DNA of 64,000 bases from AC-32 sp963772975. Its GTDB lineage: Bacteria; Actinomycetota; Thermoleophilia; Gaiellales; Gaiellaceae. Numbering within the stretch: position 1 is the stretch's first letter; every line of letters begins with the position of its first letter. Both the position numbers and the translations under genes were made by a program. Location: the NCBI GenBank assembly GCA_963772975.1, contig CAVYZH010000010.1, positions 558,001-622,000 on the forward strand, written 5' to 3'. Of this stretch, positions 51,193-59,521 are shown one piece after another. The notes beneath the pieces were generated by a model. That model ran no database searches, was not told the DNA's origin, and worked only from the letters and a program-made list of their open reading frames with translations.

Positions 51193-53028
51193 GTGGGCAA
51201 GCAGGTCGAGCAGCTCGAGCAGGTGACCATTCGCTTCGCCGGCGACTCCGGCGACGGCATGCAGCTCACCGGCGGCCGCTTCACCAGCGAAACGGCGCTC
51301 GTCGGCAATGACATCTCGACCTTGCCGGACTTCCCCGCCGAGATCCGCGCGCCCGCCGGCTCGCTGCCGGGCGTCTCCGGCTTCCAGCTCCACTTCGCCG
51401 ACCACGACATCCTCACTCCCGGCGACGCGCCGGACGTGCTCGTGGCGATGAACCCGGCCGCGCTGCGTACGAACCTGCGCGACCTGCCGAAGGGCGGCAC
51501 GCTGATCGTCAACCGCGACGCCTTCACCGATCGCAACCTCGAGAAGGCCGGCTACGAGGCGAGCCCGCTCGAGGATGGCTCGCTCGAGGAGTACCACCTG
51601 CACGAGGTGCCGCTGACTACGCTGACGCTCGAGGCGTTGAAGGACGTGGACGTGACCAAGCGCGAGGCGGAGCGCTCGAAGAACATGTTCGCGCTCGGCC
51701 TGATGTCCTGGCTCTACCACCGCCCGACCGAGGGCACGATCGCCTTCCTCGAGCGCAAGTTCGCCTCGAAAGCGGCGATCGCCGAGGCGAACGTCAGGGC
51801 GTTCAAGGCCGGCTGGGCCTACGGCGAGACCTCGGAGGACTTCGTCGTCTCGTACGAGGTCGCGCCAGCCCCGATGTCGCCGGGCACCTACCGGAACATC
51901 ACCGGGAATCAGGCGCTCGGGATCGGCCTGGTCGCGGCCAGCGTCAAGAGTGGCCTGCCGCTGTTCCTCGGCGCGTACCCGATCACGCCCGCGTCGGAGA
52001 TCCTCGAGCACCTCTCGCGCCACAAGCGCTTCGGCATTCGCACGTTCCAGGCCGAGGACGAGATCGCGGCCGTCGGGGCCGCGGTCGGGGCGAGCTTCGG
52101 CGGCGCGCTCGGCGTCTGCACGTCCAGTGGCCCCGGCGTCGTGCTCAAGGCCGAGACGGTCGGCCTGGCCGTGGCGCTCGAGCTGCCGCTGCTGATCCTC
52201 GACATCCAGCGCGCCGGGCCGTCGACCGGGATGCCGACCAAGCCCGAGCAGGCCGACCTGCTGATGGTGCTCTACGGGCGCAACGCCGAGTCGCCCGTTC
52301 CCGTCGTCGCGGCCTCGACTCCGGGCGGCTGCTTCGACGCGGCGCTCGAGGCGGCACGGATCGCGCTCAAGTACCGCACGCCGGTCTACCTGCTCTCGGA
52401 CGCCTACCTGGCCAACGGGTCCGAGCCGTGGCTGCTGCCCGACGCGGCGGCGCTCGCGGAGATTCCGGTCGAGTTCGCCACCGAGCCGAACCGCGACGGC
52501 GAGTTCCTCCCGTACCTGCGCGACCCCGAGACGCTCGCGCGCGCGTGGGCAATCCCCGGCACGCCGGGCCTCGAGCATCGCATCGGCGGGCTGGAGAAAC
52601 AGGACGAGACCGGCAACGTCTCCTACGACCCCGACAACCACGACCGCATGGTGCGGCTCCGCGCGCAGAAGGTCGCGAACATCGCCGCCGACATCCCGCT
52701 GCTCGAGGTCGACGACCCGGACGGCGCCTCGCTGCTCGTGCTGGGCTGGGGCGGCACGTACGGCCCGATCACGGCCGGCGTGCGCCGGCTGCGCAAGGAG
52801 GGCAAGCAGGTCGCGCAGGCCCACCTGACCCACCTGAACCCGTTCCCGCGCAACACTGGCGACGTGCTCCGCTCGTACGACCGCGTGCTCGTGCCGGAGA
52901 TGAACCTCGGCCAGCTGCTGAAGCTCGTGCGCGCCGAGTTCCTCGTCGACGCGGTCGGCTACAACCAGGTCCGCGGCCAGCCGCTGCGCGCCGGCGACCT
53001 CGCCGACGCGATGGAGGCGCTGCTGTGA
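51193..53028 (+). CDS. korA: 2-oxoglutarate:ferredoxin oxidoreductase, fused gamma-alpha subunit
   Basis: This 611-residue protein has an N-terminal gamma domain (about 1-190, RFAGDSGDGMQLTGG), then the pyrimidine-binding alpha domain (about 215-480, with GAYPITPASEILEHL and GPGVVLKAET) and a transketolase-C-like domain (about 500-611). The fusion matches the CoA-dependent, oxygen-tolerant KorAB of mycobacteria, which oxidatively decarboxylates 2-oxoglutarate to succinyl-CoA. The GTG start at 51193 gives the family N-terminus. A GTGA overlap couples it to korB. Confidence 0.92.
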   Translation: MGKQVEQLEQVTIRFAGDSGDGMQLTGGRFTSETALVGNDISTLPDFPAEIRAPAGSLPGVSGFQLHFADHDILTPGDAPDVLVAMNPAALRTNLRDLPKGGTLIVNRDAFTDRNLEKAGYEASPLEDGSLEEYHLHEVPLTTLTLEALKDVDVTKREAERSKNMFALGLMSWLYHRPTEGTIAFLERKFASKAAIAEANVRAFKAGWAYGETSEDFVVSYEVAPAPMSPGTYRNITGNQALGIGLVAASVKSGLPLFLGAYPITPASEILEHLSRHKRFGIRTFQAEDEIAAVGAAVGASFGGALGVCTSSGPGVVLKAETVGLAVALELPLLILDIQRAGPSTGMPTKPEQADLLMVLYGRNAESPVPVVAASTPGGCFDAALEAARIALKYRTPVYLLSDAYLANGSEPWLLPDAAALAEIPVEFATEPNRDGEFLPYLRDPETLARAWAIPGTPGLEHRIGGLEKQDETGNVSYDPDNHDRMVRLRAQKVANIAADIPLLEVDDPDGASLLVLGWGGTYGPITAGVRRLRKEGKQVAQAHLTHLNPFPRNTGDVLRSYDRVLVPEMNLGQLLKLVRAEFLVDAVGYNQVRGQPLRAGDLADAMEALL

Positions 53029-54026
53029 GTACCAACGCCGATCTGACCGCCAAGGACTTCAAGACCGATCAGGAAGTTCGCTGGTGCCCGGGCTGCGGCG
53101 ACTACGCGATCCTCGCCGCGGTGCAGAGCTTCCTGCCGGAGCTCGGGATCCCGCGCGAGAACATCGTCTTCATCTCCGGGATCGGCTGCGCTGCGCGCTT
53201 CCCGTACTACGTCGAGACCTATGGGATCCACTCGATCCACGGCCGCGCGCCGGCGATCGCAACCGGGCTCGCGCTCTCGCGGCCCGACCTCTCGGTGTGG
53301 GTCGTCTCCGGCGACGGCGACGCGCTCTCGATCGGCGGCAACCACCTGATCCACGCGCTGCGCCGGAATGTGAACGTGAAGATCCTGATGTTCAACAACC
53401 AGATCTACGGGCTGACGAAGGGCCAGTACTCGCCGACCTCGCCGCTCGGGACGGTCAACAAGACGACGCCGATGGGCTCGGTCGACTACCCGTTCAACCC
53501 GGTCGCGTTGGCGCTCGGCGCGGAGGCGAGTTTCGTCGCGCGCTCGATCGACACCGACCGCCCGCATCTGACCGAGACCCTGCGGCGCGCGTACGCGCAC
53601 CCGGGCGCGGCCTTCGTCGAGATCTACCAGAACTGCAACGTCTACAACGACGGCGCCTTCGACGCGGTCCGCGACCAGAAGGAGAACCGGATCCTGCTGG
53701 CCCACGGCGAGCCGATCCGCTTCGGCGAAGAGGGCGAGCGCGGGGTTCGGCTGCGGCCGGACGGCTCCGCGGAGATCGTCGACGGCGCGACCGAGGACGA
53801 GCTGCTCGTCCACGACGAGCACGCGGAGACGACCTCACTCGCGAACGCGCTGGCCCGGCTCTCACACACGCCGCACGGCCCGACGCCGATCGGGATCTTC
53901 CGCGACGTCGAGCGCCCGGTCTACGACCGTCTGCTGGACGAGCAGCTCACGCGTGCCCGCGAGGAGCAGGGCGAGGGCGACCTCGGCGAACTGCTGCACG
54001 CCGGCGACACCTGGACGATCGGCTGA
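53025..54026 (+). CDS. korB: 2-oxoglutarate:ferredoxin oxidoreductase, beta (TPP) subunit
   Basis: This 333-residue protein has the TPP-binding motif GDGDALSIGGNH followed by LMFNNQIYGLTKGQYSPTS, and the 4Fe-4S cysteines C21, C24 (RWCPGCGDY) and a third in GIGCAARFP. It pairs with KorA. The gene order korA-korB and the overlap are standard. The last four bases (CTGA) overlap what appears to be the start of an alpha/beta hydrolase gene. No dedicated ferredoxin gene is seen nearby. Confidence 0.92.
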   Translation: MSTNADLTAKDFKTDQEVRWCPGCGDYAILAAVQSFLPELGIPRENIVFISGIGCAARFPYYVETYGIHSIHGRAPAIATGLALSRPDLSVWVVSGDGDALSIGGNHLIHALRRNVNVKILMFNNQIYGLTKGQYSPTSPLGTVNKTTPMGSVDYPFNPVALALGAEASFVARSIDTDRPHLTETLRRAYAHPGAAFVEIYQNCNVYNDGAFDAVRDQKENRILLAHGEPIRFGEEGERGVRLRPDGSAEIVDGATEDELLVHDEHAETTSLANALARLSHTPHGPTPIGIFRDVERPVYDRLLDEQLTRAREEQGEGDLGELLHAGDTWTIG

Positions 54027-54871
54027 CCGCCACCCTTCCGTTTCGCGGCTGGGAGACCGCCTACCGCGTCTTCGGCGACATCGAGGCGCCGGGCCGGTCG
54101 CCGTTGCTCGCCTTGCATGGCGGGCCCGGCGGCTGCCGCCTGCCGCTCGAGGCGCTCGCGCCGCTTGCCGACGAGCGCCGTGTCCTGCTGTTCGACCAGC
54201 TCGGGAGCGGCGAGTCCTCGCGTCCCGACGAGCCGTCGCTCTGGACGGTCGAGACCTTCGTCGAGCAGGTGCAGAGCGTCCGCGACGGGCTCGGGCTCGA
54301 CGAGATCCACCTGTTCGGTTCGTCGTGGGGCGGGATGCTCGCGCTCGAGTACGCGTTCACGCGGCCGGACGGGCTGGCGAGCCTGATCCTCAACTCGACG
54401 CCGACGAGCGCCCCGCGCTGGGCGGTCGAGACGCTGCGGCTGCACGCCGAGCTGCCGCCCGGGCTCGACGATAAGCAGGCCGAGGAGGAGTTCAAGCGCC
54501 GCCACATCTGCCGGCTCGATCCCGAACCGGAGGTTCTCGCGCGCGCGCGCGAGCAGTTCGGTTCGCAGGTCTACGAGACAATGTGGGGCCCGAACGAGTT
54601 CACCGTCACGGGCACGCTCAAGGAGTGGGACGTGACCGACCGGCTCGGCGACATCGGCGTGCCGACGCTGATCACCTCGGGCCGCCACGACGAGTGCACG
54701 CCGGCGCTCGTCCAGCCGCTCGCAGACGGCATCCCGGGCGCCGAGTGGGTGCTGTTCGAGGAGAGCGCACACATGCCGTACCTGGAGGAGCCGGAGCGGT
54801 ACCTCGAGGTCGTCGGCGGCTTCCTCGACCGGGTCGAGACCTCGGTGCCAGACACGAGAACGGAAGCGTGA
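54023..54871 (+). CDS. Alpha/beta hydrolase, proline iminopeptidase-like, with apparent CTG start
   Basis: This protein of about 282 residues has HGGPGG (32-37, the oxyanion-hole motif of S33 proline iminopeptidases), nucleophile Ser101 in GSSWGG, a late Asp in SGRHDE and the catalytic His in ESAHMPYLEEPE. Family homology begins right after the korB stop codon, but there is no ATG, GTG or TTG in frame there. CTG 54023, in a CTGA overlap with korB, is the best candidate and mimics the GTGA/ATGA junctions common in this window. A sequencing error or a read-in from korB is the alternative. A dispersed 33-bp repeat overlaps its 3' end. Confidence 0.7.
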   Translation: MTATLPFRGWETAYRVFGDIEAPGRSPLLALHGGPGGCRLPLEALAPLADERRVLLFDQLGSGESSRPDEPSLWTVETFVEQVQSVRDGLGLDEIHLFGSSWGGMLALEYAFTRPDGLASLILNSTPTSAPRWAVETLRLHAELPPGLDDKQAEEEFKRRHICRLDPEPEVLARAREQFGSQVYETMWGPNEFTVTGTLKEWDVTDRLGDIGVPTLITSGRHDECTPALVQPLADGIPGAEWVLFEESAHMPYLEEPERYLEVVGGFLDRVETSVPDTRTEA

Positions 54872-54876
54872 CGGAA
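54844..54876. repeat. Dispersed 33-bp repeat, copy 3
   Basis: Begins GGTGCCAGACACG and ends GGAAGCGTGACGGAA, matching the two copies near 4.3 kb. It covers the last codons and stop of the hydrolase gene, and further GTGAC-rich sequence follows. Confidence 0.55.
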
Positions 54877-54934
54877 TCGTGACCGAAGTCTGACTTCCGC
54901 TGCTCACGCCGTGGTTCTCGTTGCGAGCGGCGTG

Positions 54935-55684
54935 TCAGACAAACGCCTGAATCGCCGCGCCGGCGCCAGCGACGAGCAGGACGAAGCCGATCGCTCGGAT
55001 CAAGGCGGGCTCGGAGAGCCGGCCGGTGAGGCGAGCGCCGATCAGCGCGGCCGGGATCGAGGCGCCACCGCCGACGGCGATCAGCTTCCAGTCGGGTGCC
55101 GCGGAGGGAAGGTGCCCGACGAGCCCGGCGGCGCCGACGCAGACGCCGACGGCCAGGTTCGTCCCGACGGCGCGCGAAGCCGGCTCGCCGACGAGTCGCA
55201 GCAGCGCGGGCATCCGCAGTGAGCCGAGGATCAGGCCGACGAAGCCGCCGAGCAGCCCGATCACCAGGCCGGAGACGACAGCCGCCACCCGCGAGAACTC
55301 GGCCCGGACCTTCGCCTGTCGGGGCTTGCGGAGCAAGAGGTCGAGCCCGCTGTAGAAGAGCACGACCGCGATCGCGAGCAACAGCGCGGTCTTCGGTACG
55401 CGACCGGCGAGATAGCCGCCGGCGAGCGCGCCGACGACCGACGGCGGCGCCATCCAGCCGAACAGCGTCCAGTTGATCCGGCCGGCTCGGATGTGCGCTG
55501 TTCCAGCCGTCGCCGCGGCGATCCCGGAGACGGCGATGTTCGCTCCGCCGCCCGCGGACGGCGACGAGGCCACCGCAACGAACAACGGCAGCCGCAGGTT
55601 CCCAAGCACGAGCCCCACCACGCCGCCGGCGACCGCAACCACGAACGACCAGGCCGCGACGGCGACCAGCTCCAGCCCGCTCAC
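54935..55684 (-). CDS. TauE/SafE-family membrane permease
   Basis: This 249-residue protein has about eight hydrophobic helices arranged as two related halves, with the family Gly-rich openings AVAGGVVGLVLG and GLLGGFVGLILG. The TauE/SafE family (formerly DUF81) exports sulfite, sulfoacetate or other organic anions. The substrate here is unknown. The GTG start at 55684 is followed upstream by a 28-bp palindrome that separates it from the RTX-type gene. Confidence 0.88.
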   Translation of the reverse strand: MSGLELVAVAAWSFVVAVAGGVVGLVLGNLRLPLFVAVASSPSAGGGANIAVSGIAAATAGTAHIRAGRINWTLFGWMAPPSVVGALAGGYLAGRVPKTALLLAIAVVLFYSGLDLLLRKPRQAKVRAEFSRVAAVVSGLVIGLLGGFVGLILGSLRMPALLRLVGEPASRAVGTNLAVGVCVGAAGLVGHLPSAAPDWKLIAVGGGASIPAALIGARLTGRLSEPALIRAIGFVLLVAGAGAAIQAFV

Positions 55685-55703
55685 ACCGCGAGCCTACAAA
55701 GCG

Positions 55704-55731
55704 CGAGGCCCGCCAACGTTGGCGGGCCTCG
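55704..55731. terminator. Perfect 28-bp palindrome, likely terminator
   Basis: CGAGGCCCGCCA and its exact complement flank a central ACGT, with no mismatch. It lies 30 bases past the stop codon of the minus-strand RTX-type gene and before the TauE gene, so it probably terminates the former. Confidence 0.6.
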
Positions 55732-55761
55732 AGGAGGACAACTGGGCTGGGTTGAGGAGAG

Positions 55762-56376
55762 TTAGCCGTCCGAGCCGATGGTGACCGTCTTGACGAGCTC
55801 GCAGTTCGTGGTCACGTCGCTCTCACCGGCGCGGAGCCACGCGACATCGTGGTCGCCGGGGCCGCAGTCGAGCGTGTCGACCTGACCGTCCGCGGCGAGC
55901 GCGTGCAGGACGTCGTTGCCGTCGCCACCGAACTCGTGGTCGACGCCACGGCCGCCCCAGAGGAAGTCGCGCTGGGAGCCGCCGTTGAGCGTGTCGTCAC
56001 CCGGTCCGCCGTGGAGACGGCTGAGGCCGTACTCGCCGGCGGTGAGCGTGTCGTTGCCATAGCCGCCCCAGGCCACTGCGCGGCCGTTGCCCGCCGTGAT
56101 CGTGTCGTCTCCGGGGCCGCCGAACAGATGGTCGAGACCGGGGCCGCCGTCGATGGCGTCGTTGCCCTTTCCGCCGTAGACGAAGTCGCGGCCTTCCGCG
56201 GCCGAGATCTGGTCGTTGCCGGCGAGCCCGAGGATGTAGTCGGGGCGCGCCGTGCCGGCGATCACGTCGTCGCCGCGCGTGCCGCGGATCACGTTGAACC
56301 AGCGTGCACCTGCAACACCCGTCACGGCAAGGCCGACGCCGAGGGCGAGTGCGAGGACGATCAGCTTGCGAACCAT
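55762..56376 (-). CDS. Secreted RTX-type calcium-binding repeat protein
   Basis: This 204-residue protein has a signal peptide (1-24, cleavage near GVAGA). The rest consists of degenerate hemolysin-type nonapeptides (GGxGxDxLxGG) from about 33 to 165, which form a calcium-dependent beta-roll, and a closing domain with two Cys (CGPGD and TNCE). A GGAGG with 5-base spacing supports ATG 56376. Similar small RTX-like proteins are common in soil actinobacteria; their role (calcium binding, envelope, enzyme scaffold) is not settled. No type I secretion genes are nearby, and export is likely by Sec. Confidence 0.8.
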   Translation of the reverse strand: MVRKLIVLALALGVGLAVTGVAGARWFNVIRGTRGDDVIAGTARPDYILGLAGNDQISAAEGRDFVYGGKGNDAIDGGPGLDHLFGGPGDDTITAGNGRAVAWGGYGNDTLTAGEYGLSRLHGGPGDDTLNGGSQRDFLWGGRGVDHEFGGDGNDVLHALAADGQVDTLDCGPGDHDVAWLRAGESDVTTNCELVKTVTIGSDG

Positions 56377-56426
56377 GGGAACCTCCGTTGAGGGAGCGAG
56401 CCTGCTCCGCTCAGTAAACGACCCGC

Positions 56427-56457
56427 CCATTAGGTCTCTTTGCGTGAATTGCAAAGA
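56427..56457 (-). promoter_or_regulatory. Promoter with overlapping palindrome upstream of the RTX-type gene
   Basis: On the minus strand TTGCAA (56454-56449), 16 bases, then TAATGG (56432-56427). The inverted repeat TCTTTGC / GCAAAGA (56437-56443 and 56451-56457) overlaps the -35 box, suggesting an operator. Confidence 0.4.
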
Positions 56458-56495
56458 TTTCCTCAGGACGAGGTTCGGGTTCGCGGCAACGCAAA

Positions 56496-56525
56496 GGACG
56501 CGCCGGCTGCGATGCCAACGCGTCC
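56496..56525 (-). terminator. Stem-loop downstream of the Pro/Ala-rich protein gene
   Basis: A perfect 7-bp stem GGACGCG / CGCGTCC with a 16-base loop lies 28 bases past the stop codon at 56553. There is no T-run. Confidence 0.35.
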
Positions 56526-56552
56526 GAGCGGGGTTCGCTTTGCCGGCGGACC

Positions 56553-57515
56553 CTAGAGCTCGTTCCCGCCCTCGACCACGTCCACGGAGACGATCAGGTC
56601 GGGGCGGATGAAGCGGCCGGCGTAGAAGGGCCACTGGCCCTCGGTCGCAGTCGAGAACTGCTCGATCACTTCCTGGGCGCCTTCCATCGCGGTGCCGAAG
56701 TCGCGGAACGAGCCGACCTCGACGCCGTCGCCCTCCTTCAGGCGAACGACCACGCGGAAGTCGGTGGCGCGCTTGGGCGCGAACAGCTCCTCGAGCTCCG
56801 GCACGCTGACGGGCTCGGGAGCGATCTCGGCCACGGGCTCGGGAGCGAGCTCGACCGGAGGCGCGACGAAGGGAGCGGGCTCGGGCTCGACGACCGGTTC
56901 GGGCTCCACGGCCGCGACGGGCTCGGGCTCGGGCTGCGGCGCGATCGCCGGCAGCTCGATCACGGGCTCCAGCGCAGCGGGCTCGGGGGCCGGCTCGGGG
57001 TCGGCCGGCGCCATCAGCGGGATCGTGTGGAGCTCGACCGCCGGAGCGGGCTCGGGCTCGGCCGGAGCAACCGGCGCAGGCGCGGGCAGCTCCTCGACCG
57101 GCGCGGGCTCCTCGGCCGGAACCGCGTCGGCGGCGAAGTAGTCGATCACGGGCGCTACCGGCTCGACCGGAGCCTCGGGCGCCATCGCCGGGAGCACGGG
57201 CTCGGCCTGGACCGGCTCAGGGGCCGGAGCAGGGGCGGGGGCCGGAGCAGGCGCTGCCGCCGGCTCGGGCTGCTGGGGCATCTCGGCCTGAACCGGCGCG
57301 GGCGCCGGAGCCGGGGCCGGGCGCCGGGCCGACGGAACCGCCGGAGCGGCCTCGGGGGGCCGGATGGCCGGAGGAGGAGTGGGCAGCCCGGAGATGCCGC
57401 CGTCGCCGACGGGCATTGCCGAGGCAACGGGGCCCCGAACCACCGGCGGGCTGAGCGGAGGCTCGAGCCCGAGGCTCGTCCCCGCGGTGAACTCGTGAGT
57501 CCCTAGTGCCGACAT
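56553..57515 (-). CDS. Pro/Ala/Glu-rich low-complexity protein with conserved-looking C-terminal domain
   Basis: In this 320-residue protein, about residues 60-245 are a long disordered region of PAP, PEP and EPxPA repeats. The last 70 residues (from about FRVVVRLKEGDGVEVGSFRD) form a compact alpha-beta domain. There is no signal peptide or membrane helix. ATG 57515 is supported by AAAGGGA 6 bases upstream. The frame stays open to an ATG at 57731, and the extra 72 residues are not obviously noise, so a longer form is possible. It may be a scaffold or spacer protein; the function is unknown. Confidence 0.65.
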   Translation of the reverse strand: MSALGTHEFTAGTSLGLEPPLSPPVVRGPVASAMPVGDGGISGLPTPPPAIRPPEAAPAVPSARRPAPAPAPAPVQAEMPQQPEPAAAPAPAPAPAPAPEPVQAEPVLPAMAPEAPVEPVAPVIDYFAADAVPAEEPAPVEELPAPAPVAPAEPEPAPAVELHTIPLMAPADPEPAPEPAALEPVIELPAIAPQPEPEPVAAVEPEPVVEPEPAPFVAPPVELAPEPVAEIAPEPVSVPELEELFAPKRATDFRVVVRLKEGDGVEVGSFRDFGTAMEGAQEVIEQFSTATEGQWPFYAGRFIRPDLIVSVDVVEGGNEL

Positions 57516-57748
57516 GTGTGATCCCTTTCCGTTGGCCTCGTGCGGCTCCCGTAGGAGCGCGCGTGCTCGTTCGGCCAGCTCGGTGTCCACGAGCATGAGC
57601 TCGGGTGAGAGCAACCGTTCGAGTCTGTGCTGGTGAATGAGACCAATCGCCGCAGTTTCCACAGTTTTCTGACGCCATGCGAGGGGTGTGCCCCGCAGGT
57701 GCAGTATCGGTGAGGGCTCGGGACCGAGCATGCCCCATTGGAGTGATT

Positions 57749-57779
57749 GGCGGGCGGCACGCAGGGCGCGCCGCCCGCC
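57749..57779 (-). terminator. Strong stem-loop after the collagen-like gene
   Basis: A perfect 10-bp stem GGCGGGCGGC / GCCGCCCGCC with an 11-base loop begins 8 bases past the stop codon of the minus-strand gene. The flanks are not T-rich. Confidence 0.6.
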
Positions 57780-57787
57780 GGGTCGTT

Positions 57788-58780
57788 CTAGTGGTTCGCG
57801 GCGCCCGGAGAGGGCGTCGAGCTGACCGAGAAGTCGGCCGCGTTGTCGTTCGTGTCATGCCCGTCCGGGATCCGGCCGGAGCTGCTTCCCGGAGTCGCGG
57901 TCGTGGGCGGCGCCGTGGTCGCATGGGCCTCCACGAAGGCATTCGTCGTGTCGCCATAGCCGGCCGAGTCGAGGATCGCGCCCGTCGCGTCGCGGACGGC
58001 GATCCCGCCGCCGGTGGAGGCGAGCGAGGTCGAGAAGCTCTGGTCGGCGGCGTGCGAGCCGAGGTAGCCGCTGCCGCCGAGCAGGTAGAAGCCGCCGGCT
58101 GGGATGCTCGTACCCGCCGGGATCGTCACGAGCGTGATGTCGCTCGTGCCCGCTGAGGAGCGATAGGCGACCTTGAAGCCGCCGACGTCGGCCGCGCTCG
58201 AGCCGGCATTGAACAGCTCGACGAACTCGTTCGAGGCCGCACCGGTGGAGCCGGTCATGAGCTCGTTCACGCGGATCTGCGCGCTGGAGCCGCCGCCCGT
58301 AGGGACGCACTTGAGCGTGGCGATGCCACCGGCGTCGTAGGTAAGCGTGGCCGTGCCGGGCGCTCCGGCCAGATGGCAGCCGACGCCGTTCAGGCTTTCC
58401 AACGAGGGCAGCGAGGGGCCGGCGGGTCCCGCCGCGCCTTGTGGGCCCGCAGGCCCGGCTGGGCCGACGGCACCCTGCGCGCCGGTGTCGCCCTTCGGGC
58501 CGGCAGCTCCCGCCGGGCCTGCCGGGCCCTGGGGGCCGGGCGTTCCGGCCGCACCGCTCGGGCCGCGCGCGCCCTGGGCGTTCCAGGCCATCGACGACTC
58601 GCCCGGACGGCAGGAGGCGGAGGCGCCGACGATCCGCACCAGACCGGTCTTCTTCTTCACGCACGCGTGGATCACGGCACTCGTGGGCTGCCGTCCGCCT
58701 GGCTGCGCGGCGAGCGCGACACCGGTCACGAGAACGAGCGGCAGCGCGGCGAGCAAGACGCGTCTTCGGGGAAGGCGCAT
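57788..58780 (-). CDS. Secreted collagen-like protein with lamin-tail domain
   Basis: This 330-residue protein has a signal peptide (1-25), a short Cys-containing head (about 35-65), a collagen-like Gly-X-Y tract (about 70-122, PAGPAG/PQGPAG type, with one GPKGDTGAQG segment), and a lamin-tail domain (LTD, about 168-330: IRVNELMTGS, NEFVELFNAG, GGFYLLGG, ending DFSVSSTPSPGAAN). It is an extracellular fibrous or adhesive protein. GAGGAGA precedes the ATG. LTD domains in bacteria often accompany extracellular nucleases or cell-surface proteins. Confidence 0.85.
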   Translation of the reverse strand: MRLPRRRVLLAALPLVLVTGVALAAQPGGRQPTSAVIHACVKKKTGLVRIVGASASCRPGESSMAWNAQGARGPSGAAGTPGPQGPAGPAGAAGPKGDTGAQGAVGPAGPAGPQGAAGPAGPSLPSLESLNGVGCHLAGAPGTATLTYDAGGIATLKCVPTGGGSSAQIRVNELMTGSTGAASNEFVELFNAGSSAADVGGFKVAYRSSAGTSDITLVTIPAGTSIPAGGFYLLGGSGYLGSHAADQSFSTSLASTGGGIAVRDATGAILDSAGYGDTTNAFVEAHATTAPPTTATPGSSSGRIPDGHDTNDNAADFSVSSTPSPGAANH

Positions 58781-59139
58781 GTGGATCTCCTCTCGCGTGG
58801 GTCAGTAGTAAGTACGCGGCTCGGGAGGCGCCCATCGAGCGCTGACGCTAAAACGGCGACGAGAGCCGGACACGGGTACTGCCTGGTCGGTGGGCCGCGT
58901 AAGTAAAGGGGTAGCCAGCGAAGCGCGGAGCTTGGACGGCCGGCGGCGACAGCGGACGTGAAGGTTGCGCACCGCGCCTGCCGAGACCGAAGACGACAGC
59001 GGGGACCGGGAGCGAAGTTGTGGGAAAGCCTGAAACTCTGGACGTCGCCTAGCTATGTAGCGGCCCAGCTTCCCCTACAAGGGAAAAGTTGACATGCTCG
59101 TCGGGCCGTCCGGCCCCAGCAGAAACGGAGGGATGCTGG
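58781..59139. other. Intergenic stretch, 359 bases, no gene seen
   Basis: It lies between the collagen-like gene (minus) and a small plus-strand gene. It should hold the promoter of the former, but I see no convincing -35/-10 pair. A TTGACA at 59089-59094 has no -10 partner. A short TTCCC / GGGAA hairpin lies near 59070-59085. No tRNA or recognised RNA is present. Confidence 0.5.
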
Positions 59140-59334
59140 ATGGCTGGATTCCTATTCAGGCTCGAGACCATGGACGGTGCGCCGGTCGAGCCGTCGACGC
59201 TGAGCGCGGCGGTTCCGAACTGGAAGCCGGGCGACACAATCGCGGTAGGGAGACGCACCTTGCGAGTCGTGGGCGTGCGAGACCGCAGTGGGGCCACCCC
59301 CCTAATTCCCGCTCGGCTCCAGCCCGGATATTAA
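59140..59334 (+). CDS. Small protein, possibly 3'-altered copy of a short family
   Basis: This 64-residue product from ATG 59140 has GGAGGG (59127-59132) 7 bases upstream. The first 48 residues read like a conserved small actinobacterial protein (LFRLETMDGAP, AVPNWKPGDTIAVGRRTLRV). The expected ending DExDQPPVLVVE is missing and replaced by an unrelated tail. That missing ending occurs in a second, N-terminally degraded copy at 59522-59635. The function is unknown. Confidence 0.55.
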   Translation: MAGFLFRLETMDGAPVEPSTLSAAVPNWKPGDTIAVGRRTLRVVGVRDRSGATPLIPARLQPGY

Positions 59335-59521
59335 CTCCGCGACGCCGAAAGGGACGTCCGAGTCATACGAGGTGGAGCCGGAGCGTGACGCGTTCCTACT
59401 GCGGCTCAGGAGCGCGCCCCTCATTGGAGGGATGAGGTGCTCCGGCTCCAGTTGCCGCAGACTGGGGGTCTCTTGGTAGACGGTAATAAGCAGACGTGCG
59501 GAGGCGCCAAAACCTGCGGAG

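Noticed and set aside
56800..57350. Repetitive GC-rich tract as a possible non-coding repeat
   Set aside because: It encodes the Pro/Ala/Glu-rich region of a protein with a conserved-looking C-terminal domain.
57516..57731. 72-residue N-terminal extension of the Pro/Ala-rich protein
   Set aside because: ATG 57515 has its own Shine-Dalgarno sequence; the extension is kept only as an alternative.
58410..58580. Short-period repeats that could suggest a CRISPR or tandem array
   Set aside because: They are the Gly-X-Y codons of the collagen-like protein; no spacers or regular direct repeats.
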